64,000 nucleotides of DNA, from NCBI GenBank assembly GCA_019096065.1, contig JAGUCH010000002.1:8134501-8198500 (forward strand). Reading direction: 5' to 3'. This document shows positions 1 to 10,852 of the stretch, in pieces. This stretch comes from Paracyclopina nana (Eukaryota > Arthropoda > Copepoda > Cyclopoida > Cyclopettidae). The first letter of the stretch is position 1, and each line of letters begins with the position of its first letter. The position numbers and the translations under genes were made by a program. The notes below the pieces were generated by a model. The model was given only the letters and a program-made list of their open reading frames with translations. It did not search any database and was not told the origin of the DNA.

Positions 1-2
1 AA

Positions 3-710
3 AGGAAAGAGCAAGAGTGGAATCGTATTATTGAGCTGCTTAAAAAGAAAGAAGAAACCTGGCTCAAAGTGAAGAGACAAGCCGAACTTGCCATGACAGA
101 TAAAGGGTTTCAAAAAGCCAAGAGAGTTGTGCAGCCCAACAGTGTTGGCTCCCCACGAATGCCTTCGCCGCCCCCTCCAATTCAACTTATTCGACCTCAA
201 CAGCCACAAAGTATCATAAAAACCATTGATACGCCTCCAGGATTTCAGGGCCAGGGCACTCGAAAAGTTCTTGTTCCTGTCACAAAGTCGATTAGCTCAG
301 CAGCTCTGCAAAGTCTCTCAAGCCAAGGGCTGCTCAAAAGTGGGGGCATGACAGCAGATGGGAAACGCATCATTGTGGTGAAAAAAGTTACTCCTTCCAC
401 CGTCGGTCAAGGAGGGCAGTTGCGAATTATTAGCAATGGACAATTTATGCCTGGAACCTCAGGCTCTCCAACAGTTGTGATGGCATCATCGCTAAGTGGG
501 CCCAAAGTTGTTGCATCGACTGTTAGCGGGACCAAAAAAGCACCTTTTTGTCAGGAATGTAAGGTGAAACCATCTAAATTTGAGTGCTCGGGCTGTTCCA
601 AAATCTGGTATTGTTCAAAAGAGTGTCAAGAGAAAAATTGGGACACTCACGAGACTGCTTGCGGGAAAACATCATCTACACCAATTATAAAGCAAGAAAT
701 CATGGACTAG
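3..710 (+). CDS. MYND zinc-finger protein, C-terminal part (5' end outside window)
   Basis: The reading frame is open from base 3, so the first visible codons are internal to a longer protein or exon; the true start is outside the window. The visible piece opens with a charged helix (W..IIELLKKKEETWLKVKRQ), then a long Pro/Ser/Gln-rich low-complexity stretch, and ends with a MYND finger. The Cys/His pattern is CQEC, CSGC, YCSKEC, WDTHETAC, which gives all expected zinc ligands. A short tail ends in IKQEIMD. MYND fingers are protein-protein interaction modules, common in transcription co-regulators, and a nuclear cofactor role is inferred. I do not recognise the exact family. It converges on the HMG-box gene, whose stop lies 88 bp away. 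Confidence 0.75.
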   Translation, partial: RKEQEWNRIIELLKKKEETWLKVKRQAELAMTDKGFQKAKRVVQPNSVGSPRMPSPPPPIQLIRPQQPQSIIKTIDTPPGFQGQGTRKVLVPVTKSISSAALQSLSSQGLLKSGGMTADGKRIIVVKKVTPSTVGQGGQLRIISNGQFMPGTSGSPTVVMASSLSGPKVVASTVSGTKKAPFCQECKVKPSKFECSGCSKIWYCSKECQEKNWDTHETACGKTSSTPIIKQEIMD

Positions 711-798
711 TACTGTAGAGCATTTGTGTTGACAAAAAAGGATGAATTTATTTCTATTGATTGTGTGGATAATCATTAGATTCAACTAGACTAAGAGT

Positions 799-1743
799 TC
801 AAGCAGCTACCAGAGCGCTTATATCCATGTTGGCTGTGGCCTTCTTCACTGCCTCCTTCAGCTGGGGACTTTCTTGAGCTGCCTCAAAAAGCTTCGCAGT
901 GAACTCTTCGACATTGTCATTTGTCAACCCCCCATAATTTGGCACCTGAATGTGGGATAAATGCTTCAGTGCCAGAGCTTTTAAGCCCTCCAGCTGCTTC
1001 TCCAGAGACTCGTTGTTCTCCTTGGTGACAGCAACATCGCGCTCTAGCTTCGACACTGCAGACTTCATGTTGTCAACATGCTTTTGGAGCACCGCGTTCT
1101 GCTCCTCGAATTCATTGACCGTTTTGCGGAGTTGCCTTAACTCAGTTTCTCGAGCTCGGTTGAGCTCCAAAAACTCTTCCCGAAATATTGGAATGTCCAA
1201 GCTTGAACTGGAAATGGAATCTTCGTTGAGTGAGTCGTTCCCTTCACTTGCGTCCTTCTTGTCCTTTTTCTTATTCTTTTTGGGCTTTTTGGTACTGGAA
1301 GGGGTCTTGGATGTGGACTCCTCGGGGAGCTTCTTAGAAGCAGCTTGTGAGGCGATAAAGTCCTTGTAGGCATCGGTTTGCTGGTACTCATGGAATTCGC
1401 GATTGTATCGCTCCTTGTCCTGTTCCGCCCTCTCTGCGTATTTCTGCTTATCCTCTTGGCTTAGTTGAGACCATTCGTTGGCTAACGTTTTGGAAATGTC
1501 AGCAAACGACATTTCTGGGGATTCTTTTCTCACGGACTCACGCCTGTCATTGAGAAAATGCACGTATCCTGAAAGAGGTTGTTTCGGCGCACCTGGGCTT
1601 TTCGGATAGCGCTTTTTCCCTTTTGGCCAGCCTCGGTTTTTGACATCGCTGCTCACACTTTTTGGTGTCTCGTCTTTGGCTTTCGGAGGTGTGTCTGATG
1701 AAGTCGTCTCCATCTTCACAAGATCCAGTTTCGGCGAATCCAT
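799..1743 (-). CDS. HMG20A: HMG-box protein of the HMG20A/HMG20B (iBRAF/BRAF35) type
   Basis: Single-exon ORF of 314 aa; the first ATG is at 1743. A Lys/Pro-rich N-terminus leads into one HMG box at about residues 50-120 (PKQPLSGYVHFLNDRR, then WSQLSQEDKQKY and Y..F). A Lys-rich linker follows (KKPKKNKKKDKKD), then a long coiled coil at about 185-260 (ELRQLRKTVNEFEEQNAVL). One HMG box plus a C-terminal coiled coil is the architecture of HMG20A/HMG20B. In vertebrates these are nuclear factors that join or oppose the LSD1-CoREST complex at neuronal genes. The A/B assignment cannot be decided here; arthropods generally carry a single gene of this type. Its 3' end converges on the MYND gene. Confidence 0.85.
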   Translation of the reverse strand: MDSPKLDLVKMETTSSDTPPKAKDETPKSVSSDVKNRGWPKGKKRYPKSPGAPKQPLSGYVHFLNDRRESVRKESPEMSFADISKTLANEWSQLSQEDKQKYAERAEQDKERYNREFHEYQQTDAYKDFIASQAASKKLPEESTSKTPSSTKKPKKNKKKDKKDASEGNDSLNEDSISSSSLDIPIFREEFLELNRARETELRQLRKTVNEFEEQNAVLQKHVDNMKSAVSKLERDVAVTKENNESLEKQLEGLKALALKHLSHIQVPNYGGLTNDNVEEFTAKLFEAAQESPQLKEAVKKATANMDISALVAA

Positions 1744-1759
1744 TGCCTTCAAAAATCAA

Positions 1760-2650
1760 TACACAAACAGCTAGCTTCTACGACACCTGAAAGATCCCGA
1801 GCTCAAAATATATCTTTCAGCACTTATTAGTGCATTAAAGTTATTAATTGTATCGAATGAAAATTTATTTGCAGCATATCTAATTACTGACGCTGCGTGT
1901 TCTTCTTTTTTTCATAAGCGTGTAGAGATAGTTCCTTGCTAAAAGGAAAAGTAAGCTCCTTATTCTCAAAATTCCTAGCTCGCTCCACTACCAAAAGGAC
2001 AACAAGTAGGCATCAATTACAAAAACTGAGGCATTACATTTCATAAATGTTCAACAATCACCCTTGTAGTTGTCATACTTTGTAAAAATAAACTATGCGA
2101 ATGCGTCTTTCATAAAAAATTTCACTCATGTAAGTATTTGCAAAAAGAAAACAGAGTTCTTCCCATCATGGATGACAATCTGAAAGAATACTTGAGCTAA
2201 ACCGATCTAGCAAACTGATAGCACGCTCGTAACAAGGAAAGTGCTAATCACTTTTGCATATTTTCCGTTAAACGGCTAAGGCCTATTACTCAATTTTTCT
2301 GAGCATATTTTGTCATAATTAACTTTTTCTTTGCTTTGGATCTCCTTTTCTGTTAGCATCATTATATGTGCCTTCTATTTAAGGGCCTATTCTTGGCTTG
2401 ATTCATGAGCTTGTTGGCTGTTTTGATAACTTATCGGCTCATAAGTGGGAGAGAAGTTTGAAAACGTTAGTCCCCGCCCGCGGCGTAGTTGCGCAAATGT
2501 TGCTCAGTGTGCACTGCATGGAGAGCTGCTGTTTATCCAGCTTCAGTTAAGCAACGACTTCGTCAGCCACCAAGTCGAGGCAGTGGTGTAAGGGCAACTA
2601 TCGAATAAGACTTCATCAAGGTCACACTGCACTCAAGGCCGTCCCCCCGA
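1760..2650. other. Intergenic region between HMG20-like and GLRX3 genes
   Basis: About 0.9 kb of AT-rich sequence with no supported gene. It lies between two divergently transcribed genes (HMG20-like to the left, GLRX3 to the right), so it should hold both promoters. I see no clear TATA element or repeat. Confidence 0.5.
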
Positions 2651-2667
2651 CCTTAGTTTTCAGCAAA

Positions 2668-4697
2668 ATGCCGATTGAAAAGGAAAATCGGATCATCGAA
2701 ATTGAGAAAAAGTCTCAATTTGAGGATGTCGTTGGGAGTCCAAAGCTCAGTGTGGTCCATTTTTGGGCGCCTTGGGCAACTCAATGCGAGCCAATGGACG
2801 AAGCTATGAAAATTTTGGCCGAAGAAGAGCCAGACTTGAAAGATGTCAACTTTCTGAGAGTTGAAGCAGAGACTCTGGCGGATGTCTCCATGGACCACGA
2901 GGTGAGTTCATGGCATTCTTTGTCCTTGATAGCTTCTGAAAGCCATTGCCTCTAAAAACATTTGAGTAATTGAATGACGTCGAACTCAGAGCTCTGGAGT
3001 TTACTTAAACTGACGAGCGTTACACTCATCGAATTAAAAAAGTTTCGTGTCACCCTTCACTTAGGAGTGCAAACATTCGTCGATAAGCTAATATTTATCA
3101 ATCCTTCGCATCGGCCTTGTTAGATTGAATAAGCTGCTATGAAACACATAGAAACCTAGCATCTTCCTTTATTTTTGGTACGTAGTTGTAGACAAAGGAA
3201 CTAGCCAAACAACTTCAATTTCAAATACTGCTGCTTGGTCAATCTGTAATAGAAATAAAAGAGTAAACCTAATCCATGCGCTTTGTTCGCATTAAACCAC
3301 CGAACTTTATTTCCTGGTCGATTATTTTTTCATTCAATACTATTCTGTAAAATACTGGAATTTATATATAGCTGCTGGCGCGCGTAAAAAACTCGGGCTC
3401 AGTTGCCATCAATGACGCAACTTGCAGACTGTGCGCAGCCTGACTTAGTTGCTTTGAATGGGCCAGTTCATACTAACTACTGCATGCACACTCGGCGTGT
3501 ACCGTTGCTCTTTTCGGATTCAGCTAGACTTAATGTGTTGTTTCAAGTTATCCAATATCCAGGCAATCAAGCAGAACACCAAATACCAGAAGTGTCCTTT
3601 TTTCACATTCGCAAGCTTTTCGTTGCAGATTTTCTGTCTATGCATTTGCATGTGAACATCGATGCGGAATTCTAAAAACACTAGTTGTACCCAGTTATCC
3701 TCAAGGGCATAGGCTAGAATAGTCTATCTCATATGATGGCCTTTATCATAATAACTAGTGGATAGCTTGCTTGCCTGACTGTAAAATATTCATCAGTTTA
3801 CTTTACGTTGACCTTTCCGTGCTAGTTGAGGCTGAATCTTGCAATAACTGGTGACTTCATCACGCGTACTTTTTTCCCACTCTTTAGGTCGCAGCTGTGC
3901 CCACTTTCTTGTTTTTTCGCAATGGTAAAGTGGTGAATCGCGTCGAGGGCGCCAAGGCAGCCGACGTGACCAAGACAGTGAAAGCATTGGCCAAGCAAAA
4001 GTCGGGAAGCGGCCCTCGGTCACCAACGCGCGAAAAGGCGGTTTCCATCCGAGAGGCTTCGGAATCCGAAGAAGACCTCAACGAGAGACTTCGAAAGCTT
4101 ACCAACTCCTCTCCAGTTATGCTATTCATGAAGGGCGACCCTGCAGCCCCTAAGTGTGGTTTCAGCAGACAAACAGTGGAGCTTCTCAACAGCCTCAACG
4201 CCAAGTTTGGCAGCTTTGACATCCTTACAGACGAGGCTGTGAGGCAAGGCCTAAAAACCTTCTCCAACTGGCCAACATTTCCACAGCTCTACATAAAAGG
4301 CGAGCTCGTTGGAGGGCTTGACATCATGAAAGAATTGAACGAGTCGGGAGACCTCAAGAAGATGCTCGACGAGGCCGTTCCGGCTGCCGCCAGTATCGAT
4401 TTTAAGGCTCTCGTCAATCGTGCTCCGGTCATGGTGTTCATGAAGGGATCTCCGAGTGAGCCTCGATGCGGGTTCAGTCGCACCTTGATCGAAATTTTGG
4501 ATGCCACCAAAGTGAAATACGAAACTTTTGATATTTTGAGCGATGACAACGTTCGTCAAGGCCTGAAAAAGTTTTCCAATTGGCCAACCTACCCTCAAGT
4601 GTATGTGAAAGGTGACCTGATTGGGGGCCTTGACATAGTGAAGGAGCTCAAAGAATCGGGTGAACTGATACCCACACTAAAAGGGGAGATCAATTGA
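2668..4697 (+). CDS. GLRX3: Glutaredoxin-3 / PICOT, multidomain monothiol glutaredoxin
   Basis: Two exons, 2668-2901 and 3888-4697, joined in phase 0 across a 986-bp intron (gtgagt...tttag); the product is 347 aa (human is 335). Domains: an N-terminal thioredoxin-like domain (residues 1-115), where the active-site region reads WAPWATQC with only the second Cys, as in PICOT; then two monothiol glutaredoxin domains, each with a CGFS motif (Cys168 and Cys272) and repeated SNWPT.PQ.Y.KG and GGLDI.KEL blocks. The family binds [2Fe-2S] clusters through CGFS plus glutathione and delivers iron-sulfur clusters with BolA2 in the cytosol. Both CGFS sites are intact, so the protein should be functional. 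The intron is much longer than the usual ones in this window. Confidence 0.95.
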
Positions 4698-5446
4698 ATG
4701 AAGAAGCAAAAAATCATGTTTGTCAGCCGCAAAAATCTGAATCAGCTAACAAGTTTTCCCTCTAAATGCACTTTTTAAATGGATTTCTTTTTTAATTTAT
4801 TGCCGTCTTCCGAAAGGCTGATTGACTTGAGGATGCCTTGGCTGAACGACCGCAGCAAACGTGGGGATTCGTTATTTCGGACGAAAAATGTTTCCTAACT
4901 CACGCACATTTGTTTTTATTTTGTATTGGCTGTGTGGGTTATTTTTTTCATGTAGAACGCTGAAATCCGTAAACGAAGTAAATGTTTTAAGCTGACACAC
5001 ACTGGTGAAAGATGGAAATTATGACCTCGATACGTTTTGTAGAAGAGCACTATACCACCCAGATAGTTTCATCATGTAGATGATTTACTCTTTTGAATGT
5101 TTTCTATGCGAGAATGATGGAAAATAGCTGCAATGCAATATAATTATCTACTTGAATCCTACCTTTACGGAATAAACATAGTCTTCATTTTAATGCTTTT
5201 TTGGGTTCGCCTCAGACAGTTTATTTTAGGGAATTTTGAACTCTCAGCAACTCACAGCACCACAAAAATGGCAATTTGGCAAATTATATCTTTTGGCATA
5301 AGAATCGACGTCAACGCGATATTAATAAGTTACGTGAAGGAGAGAAATAAAAAAAAACAAAAGGATCTCGGTGTGAACATCCGATGCTCGATGTTAAGTT
5401 GTTCCGTTCCGTTTTGAGCTGTATCGGGTGTGTTCCGGGATCGGCA
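4698..5446. other. Intergenic region between GLRX3 and the Spätzle-like gene
   Basis: This stretch holds the 3' flanks of two convergent genes (GLRX3 + and the Spätzle-like gene -). It is AT-rich, and no ORF in it has convincing coding character. Confidence 0.5.
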
Positions 5447-6372
5447 TTAATGACTAGGTTGGGGAATATGGCACGAGCAAGCCGAAGGAAACTTAAAGAC
5501 GTCGATGAACAAGCCCTTGTAGGGATCACAGGGATCATAAGCGAGCATCCTTTCGTAGACGTACTTTTGGGTGCACTTGCTCTGAAATAAATTCCACAAA
5601 TGGCTTTAAAAAAGCACTGGGTGCTAAAAAATGCATATTACCTGGTAGCAAGGGGCCAACAGCCTGCAAGCCGAGTCTGGAGTCAAGCAAGTTTCCAAGC
5701 GGGTGGTCTGCGTGTAGTAATGCGCGTTGTTCACGATCACCCTCCAGTCGCCGTTGACGTTGCGAGCCCTTTTGGGCATTGCGTACAGCACTTGCGAAGG
5801 GCACAAGTATCCTTCGGGTCCGATCCAATGGGAGGCATCATAGGGACTCAGGCCTTTGGAAGCTCCTGAATAGTACTTGTAGTCGAACATGTCTTCCTGG
5901 TACTTGTCCAGATGCTGCACCAGATCGGTGGCCGATTGGTCGGCTACGTCAGTGTACTTCTTGTCAAAGAGGTAGTCGTTGGAGATGGCGAGCTTAATGT
6001 CATATTCGGGGTAGTGGGGGTCGTCAAGGCAGTAATGGAGGCCAGTGGCGTTGGCGCAGTAGGGGGGCAGTTTGGGGTCACAATATTCCTTGGCGTGGTG
6101 GTGCGCTGGCGCGGGGTGATATGGTGCTGGGGTGGGGGCATAGGGGGCGTAGGTTGGGGTATGGTGAAGACCATATGGGGCTGGTGTTGGGTGGTAGGGA
6201 GAATGGGTAGGTAGATAGGCCGGTGGGGTAGGGGAGGCGTGGTGATGCACTGGAGCTAACGATTCCGAAGCAACCAGAGTCGCCAAACTTAGAAGCTGAA
6301 ATCACGCCTATGTAGTTGCAAATGACGGAAATCAAAACGGAGATCAAGCTGACTTACGAGGACTTGGAACAT
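5447..6372 (-). CDS. Spätzle-family cystine-knot cytokine (Toll ligand-like)
   Basis: Three exons: 6358-6372 (only 5 codons, MFQVL), 5642-6295 and 5447-5581, with introns of 62 and 60 bp in phase 0; product 267 aa. The microexon completes a signal peptide (MFQVLLLSLATLVAS, cleavage near residue 18). A His/Pro/Tyr-rich region with repeated PAPY/PTPAPY motifs follows, then the C-terminal Spätzle domain (about 165-263). That domain shows YLCPSQ, RARNVNGDWRVIVN, ETC, CYQSKCTQKYVYERML, DPCDPYKGLF and a terminal CSCHIP, the Cys pattern of Spätzle/neurotrophin knots. Spätzle proteins are secreted pro-cytokines that are cleaved and then bind Toll receptors in development and immunity. The best match by memory is the Spz3/4/5 group, but I cannot assign the paralogue. 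The start is set by the microexon, its gtaagt donor and the signal peptide it creates. Confidence 0.85.
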
Positions 6373-7924
6373 GATGTGCTTTCTGCGTTGCTGAGAGTTC
6401 TTGATGACAAGGCGGCTACTGGCGAACTAAAGGTGTGCAAAGATTTCCTACTCGTTAAATTGTTCCCGAGGCGACGCAGTATGAGCCCACGACGTGCGAT
6501 CGCGGGGTGTGCGTACATACGCAGGGTCACGACTCCATATGGATGACTTATGTGGCTCGCGCGCTCAAGCTACCATTTCGTGCGATCATTGAGCAATCAC
6601 GACAACATGACGAATCATTTATTGTCCTCTTGATAATTTAGAGCACACACTAAAATATCCTGACTGATTCGCGCCATAAATATGCCAGCTTCCGTATATG
6701 AATGTACCATGAGAGCCGTGGAAATACTGGTACGCTACAGCCCTTTGCCAATAGAGTAGAGGAAAAACTTTTTCTTTAACTGAAACAAGAAATTCGGAAC
6801 AGAAACCTAGCATCTACCTATTCAATTCTGGCTTTTACATTCGCGACTAGGAAATTGTGACCAATCACTTCATGATCCGTCGGTCACGTGATCACTTAAT
6901 GCCGACCAAGAATGCGAGGAGAATTATCGTGGCCCGATGATTTTGTAAAATATTTATTTGCCACCTACGTACGATATGGTGCGAAATTTCACGCGATCAG
7001 ATCCAAAATCTAAAAAAGGTGGGACCTGAATGATCCACTTTCAAGGCTCATCTACGCGAAGCTAAAAATATGTTGTGAGCAATCTGGACACCAGAAAGCA
7101 AAGAGCAAAAATATCCATGATATCAGCCTGCATCTGAGAACCAAGGCCGAAATCAAGATTTCATTTTGGAACAGATGTGAAATTGGCGCGTCAGATTTTT
7201 GTCCTTGTCATCTGCCGGAGGGCAACATGTTTCAGTCTTGTTTTCTTTGGCAAGGTCTTGAACCATTTTTCACATTGCGCGCATCATCACCATCATCCAT
7301 CATGGTCAATAGTGTTTTTTCACATCTACATTATTAGCGGCGATGATGATCCGCAGAAGGTTGCGCTTTTTCCATCAACATTTTTCACACAATTCTGAAT
7401 TGAATGTGACAAACTTATCAGTATGTGTTAATTGCAATTCTGTTCCCACGAGCCGTATTTTCCGCGTATTTTCAATGGTGGCTACTCGATTTTAGTGGCC
7501 TATTTTTGTGCCCCAAATTGCTGTTCATAGCCTTTTCCGAAGGTTCGCCATCTTTGCAACAATTTTTTAGCAGACTCGCGCTGATAAGATAATCATCAAT
7601 TGCCTCAAAACCGCAGATATTTCCGAGGTCATTACCAACAACCACCATCATTATGAGCTTCAAGCTTCTCACATTATAATAATAACACATAGCTAGATAC
7701 TTTAGAGTATAGGGTGAAGGTCACGCCCAAAACTTTCCTGTACACACATGAAGTAGTACAAGGTCAAACGTATAAAGCAACATGCAAAAATCCTTTACCA
7801 TGACCCAACCAACAACTACAGTGCATTGCCTGCCAGAGCTTTTAAAATTAATAGTAACAATATTTCAGCCAAGGTAATGATGTAAACACCTGTTTACATT
7901 AGCATTAAAAACCAGCAATAAAAG
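6373..7924. other. Intergenic region, 5' of the Spätzle-like gene
   Basis: About 1.5 kb without a supported gene. It presumably includes the promoter of the Spätzle-like gene at its left edge. A perfect 7-bp inverted repeat with a 2-bp spacer, GTAAACACCTGTTTAC, lies near 7883-7898; each half matches a forkhead-type consensus, but its function is unproven. Confidence 0.4.
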
Positions 7925-8374
7925 ATGGATCGTGTTGATTGGGACAAATTGGTGCAATCGACCGAAAAAGCGCAAACTCTCAGAGTGTTTGGTCAACTTT
8001 GGTTGAGATTTGTGAAAACGAGAAGCATGAAAAAGCTTTTATTACACAATCTTGCGCTACGCATGCATCCACAACGGGTAACCATAGGCATTAATATTAT
8101 TGCTCTGAAAGGATCTAGTCGTTGGAGGCGCAAATACGACCAATATTATTATATTACAGTCTTTAAGACTATCGGAGAAGTAAGCGCACTTTACTATGCT
8201 ATGCGGACAAGTTTATATGTATATTCTCCAAATTGTCCAGAGAACTTAATTATAGCTCGAGGAATTCGTATAACAAAAAATGCGTTCTTCCTAGGAAAAT
8301 ATTTGTATATGGCTTTTCTTTCGATTTGCCCCGAATACAATCAATACATAAGCCAGGATGAAACCATCTATTAG
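7925..8374 (+). CDS. Hypothetical protein, 149 aa
   Basis: Uninterrupted ORF with an ATG start and TAG stop. The product is basic and aromatic-rich (DQYYYITVF, RTSLYVYSP), with no signal peptide, no clear membrane segment and no domain I recognise. It is single-exon and sits at the edge of a repeat-dense region; a foldback element begins about 25 bp after its stop. It may be a small lineage-specific gene, part of a mobile element, or a chance ORF. Coding status rests only on length and the ATG. Confidence 0.3.
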   Translation: MDRVDWDKLVQSTEKAQTLRVFGQLWLRFVKTRSMKKLLLHNLALRMHPQRVTIGINIIALKGSSRWRRKYDQYYYITVFKTIGEVSALYYAMRTSLYVYSPNCPENLIIARGIRITKNAFFLGKYLYMAFLSICPEYNQYISQDETIY

Positions 8375-8398
8375 CCAAAATCCTCGCCATGGCGAGAA

Positions 8399-8636
8399 CT
8401 TTTGCTATTTTTAATTATTTTTGACGTTTTTTTGCCAAAATTCCTCGCCTAGGCGAAAACTTTTCTACCCGCATTAGACTAGTTTTTTTAGAATCCTCGC
8501 CTTGGCAAGGCTTTTGGCCTCAAAAATGGCAAGTCCTCGCATTGGCGAGGATTTTGAAAAAAACGTCTTATACGGGTAGAAAAGTTCTCGCCTAGGCGAA
8601 GAAAAAGAATTTTGGCAAAAAAATTAAAAATAGAAG
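8399..8636. repeat. Foldback element studded with TCGCC-NN-GGCGA palindromes
   Basis: Left arm 8399-8475 and right arm 8568-8636 are imperfect inverted copies; both carry the TTTTGCC / GGCAAAA and ACTTTTCTACCCG / CGGGTAGAAAAGT blocks. Between and within the arms lie near-palindromes of one type: TCGCCATGGCGA (8384, just outside), TCGCCTAGGCGA (8446 and 8588), CCTCGCCTTGGCAAGG and CCTCGCATTGGCGAGG. This looks like a non-autonomous hairpin-forming element rather than a gene. Confidence 0.7.
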
Positions 8637-9084
8637 TCTTTTAGCATCTCTTCACATCTTTTAGCTCCATAAAGTGCCCAATACAAAATGCACAAGTTTT
8701 AATTGATTGATTAACACTTTCAACTACTCTTGCCCTACTGAGGGCCTCTCAACTCTACCCCACCAATTTTTTCAAGATGAGATTTGATAGAAAAGTAGTA
8801 CTTGTATTTTCTATGATGGGCTCACGCTGGACTGACTTATAAGTAGAAATGACTGCAGAACGACAGTAAGTGTTCCTAGTCGATAATGGCCGCAATAGCT
8901 GAAAGGACTTAGTATATCGGAACCAGATCACTTCCTAGTTTTTGACAAAAAGAGTTGTTCAAAAAATTAAGTCGTCATCCGAAGCATCCGCTGCTGTTTA
9001 GCGCTCTTACGAGAAATCTATTAAATTTTGACTAGTTTTTTAAAAAAGTTGTAAGTTAACAACAAGTTTTTTTGCAGCTGCTGC

Positions 9085-9118
9085 CTGGTGGGCGGGGCCT
9101 AGGGCCTAGGCCTAGGGC
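9085..9118. repeat. Short GCCTAG-rich low-complexity tract
   Basis: GGGGCCTAGGGCCTAGGCCTAGG-type sequence made of overlapping GGCCTAGG palindromes, in AT-rich surroundings. It is simple-sequence DNA with no other assigned role. Confidence 0.5.
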
Positions 9119-9235
9119 TGAACGCGCACCTGCACCTGCTGGATTTAGCCTAGCACTTTGGTACTTGATGCAATACTTATTGCTGTATTAGTTTTAAGTT
9201 TATTTCATACATATGAGAAATTTTTCTAATATAGT

Positions 9236-9780
9236 ATTCGAATCCTTGTCTTTCCCGTAGTCCAAAATTGGCCGGCTCCCGAGTCGATTTCGGCAGCCCC
9301 GGGCTCATAGTCTCCAAGCCTGAGTTTTTGCCAAAGTCCAAGGCCCCTGAGCTTGTCTTATTCGAATCCAAACTTGTCTTTCCCGCAGTCCAAAATTGGC
9401 CGGCTTCCCAGTCGATTTCAGCAGCGCCGAGCTCGTAGTCTCCAAAGTCCAAGGCCCCTGAGCTTGTCTTATTCGAATCCAAACTTGTCTTTCCCGCAGT
9501 CCAAAATTGGCCGGCTTCCCAGTCGATTTCGGCAGCGCCGAGCTCGTAGTTTCCAAGCCTCAGTTTTTGCCAAAGTCCATCATGGCCCCTGAGCTTGTCT
9601 TATTCGAATCCAAACTTGCATTACCATCCAAAATTGGCCGGCTCCCGAGTCGATTTCGGCAGCGCCAAGCTCGTAGTCTCCAAGCCTGAGTTTTTGCCAA
9701 AGTCCATCATGGCCCCTGAGCTTGTCTTATTCGAATCCTTGTCTTTCCCGTAGTCCAAAATGGCCAGCTCTAACTGGATT
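9236..9780. repeat. Tandem repeat array, about five units of 111-131 bp
   Basis: The block ATTCGAATCC recurs at 9236, 9360, 9471, 9602 and 9729 (spacings 124, 111, 131, 127). It is followed each time by a variant of CTTGTCTTTCCC..AGTCCAAAATTGGCCGGCT. Length differences come from an optional GCCTGAGTTTTTGCCAAAG segment. The second unit is exactly 37 codons long. On the minus strand it reads as an acidic peptide (SSGALDFGDYELGAAEIDW), and this frame is kept in part of the next unit before it breaks. The array may derive from a coding segment, but no intact gene is present. Confidence 0.75.
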
Positions 9781-10852
9781 TCAGAGAACTCGTGTCTACT
9801 TTATTCGAACAATTGGCCGACAAAAATTCTTGAAAATTCTTGCTCTGATGGTTTTGCGGCCAAGGGGAAACGGATATGGACAAATTGTAAACAAAGTGCG
9901 CTCTGGGGACTGGAACAAATGTTTTTTGACTAAAACTTTTGTTCCATCTTAGCCGAAAATTGCATATGTTCATCCTAGGAGTTCTGCTGTAGGTGAGCAA
10001 TAAGTGATGCCAGTACTTATTGGAAAAGGAACATCTCTTTTTTGACTAAAACTTTTGTTCTGTCACTGCCAATATTGTACTAAGTGCATTTTTTGGAAAT
10101 CGAGTAGTAATAGTAGTACTACTTTTCTAGAAAAAAACCCTTACTACTTCTCTAAAAGCAACAAATCAACTTCCTGTAAGTGATGTCATCACTTACTAGC
10201 TGGCTCAAATTCCTAGTTAAAACCAGCTATTACATTTTCGACTATTTAGAACAATTTCCTAGTACTAGGAAAAATTATAGAAATTTAGTCGTGATAGAGT
10301 TGTTCCATTGGCCGAAAAAATTGGTGGGGTAGCCTTCAAAGCAAATCACAACAGTAACATAACAATAACAAACGCAAGTAGCACGCCTAGCGGACGGAAA
10401 GTTGAAACATTTGGGATTAGGGAGTAGTCGATTCAAAATTCAGTGCTACAAGATCCCTTGATGTGAGCGTGCAGTGAATTTTGGATCGTTTACATTGACT
10501 AACAAGAAAAGGATAAAAAAGGACCAATCTTAGGGCAATTTTTGTGTGCATTAGCTATTTTTTTAGTTTCGTGTTGGCTATAAGTTTTCTAAACTGTTAG
10601 AAATCATTAAGATCAATGGAGCAAGTTTTTTGGCACTCCAATTGAGAAGTCTGGAGATTATTTTGATTCTTCTTTTTATATTTCAGCCTCAAAAAAGTAG
10701 TACGGTTGTGTAAACCGTGAACCCTGAAATCCCAAGTATTTCTTCAGTAATGTCACTTGATGGCGTATCATTGTTATTATACTTTTGTCTCGAGATTGCC
10801 TGGTCTGGTAACTTCATTAACATTTGAAAATTACTTTCCATCATATAAAATC

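Noticed and set aside
3403..3675. ORF inside the GLRX3 intron
   Set aside because: No domain, no proper start context, and it lies within an intron bounded by clean splice sites; judged chance.
6316..6546. Plus-strand ORF beginning MQMTEIKTEIKLTYED
   Set aside because: It overlaps the antisense microexon and first intron of the Spätzle-like gene, whose splice sites and signal peptide are far better supported.
9353..9689. Plus- and minus-strand ORFs in the tandem array
   Set aside because: The frames exist only because the repeat unit is open in several frames; stops and frame changes between units exclude an intact gene.
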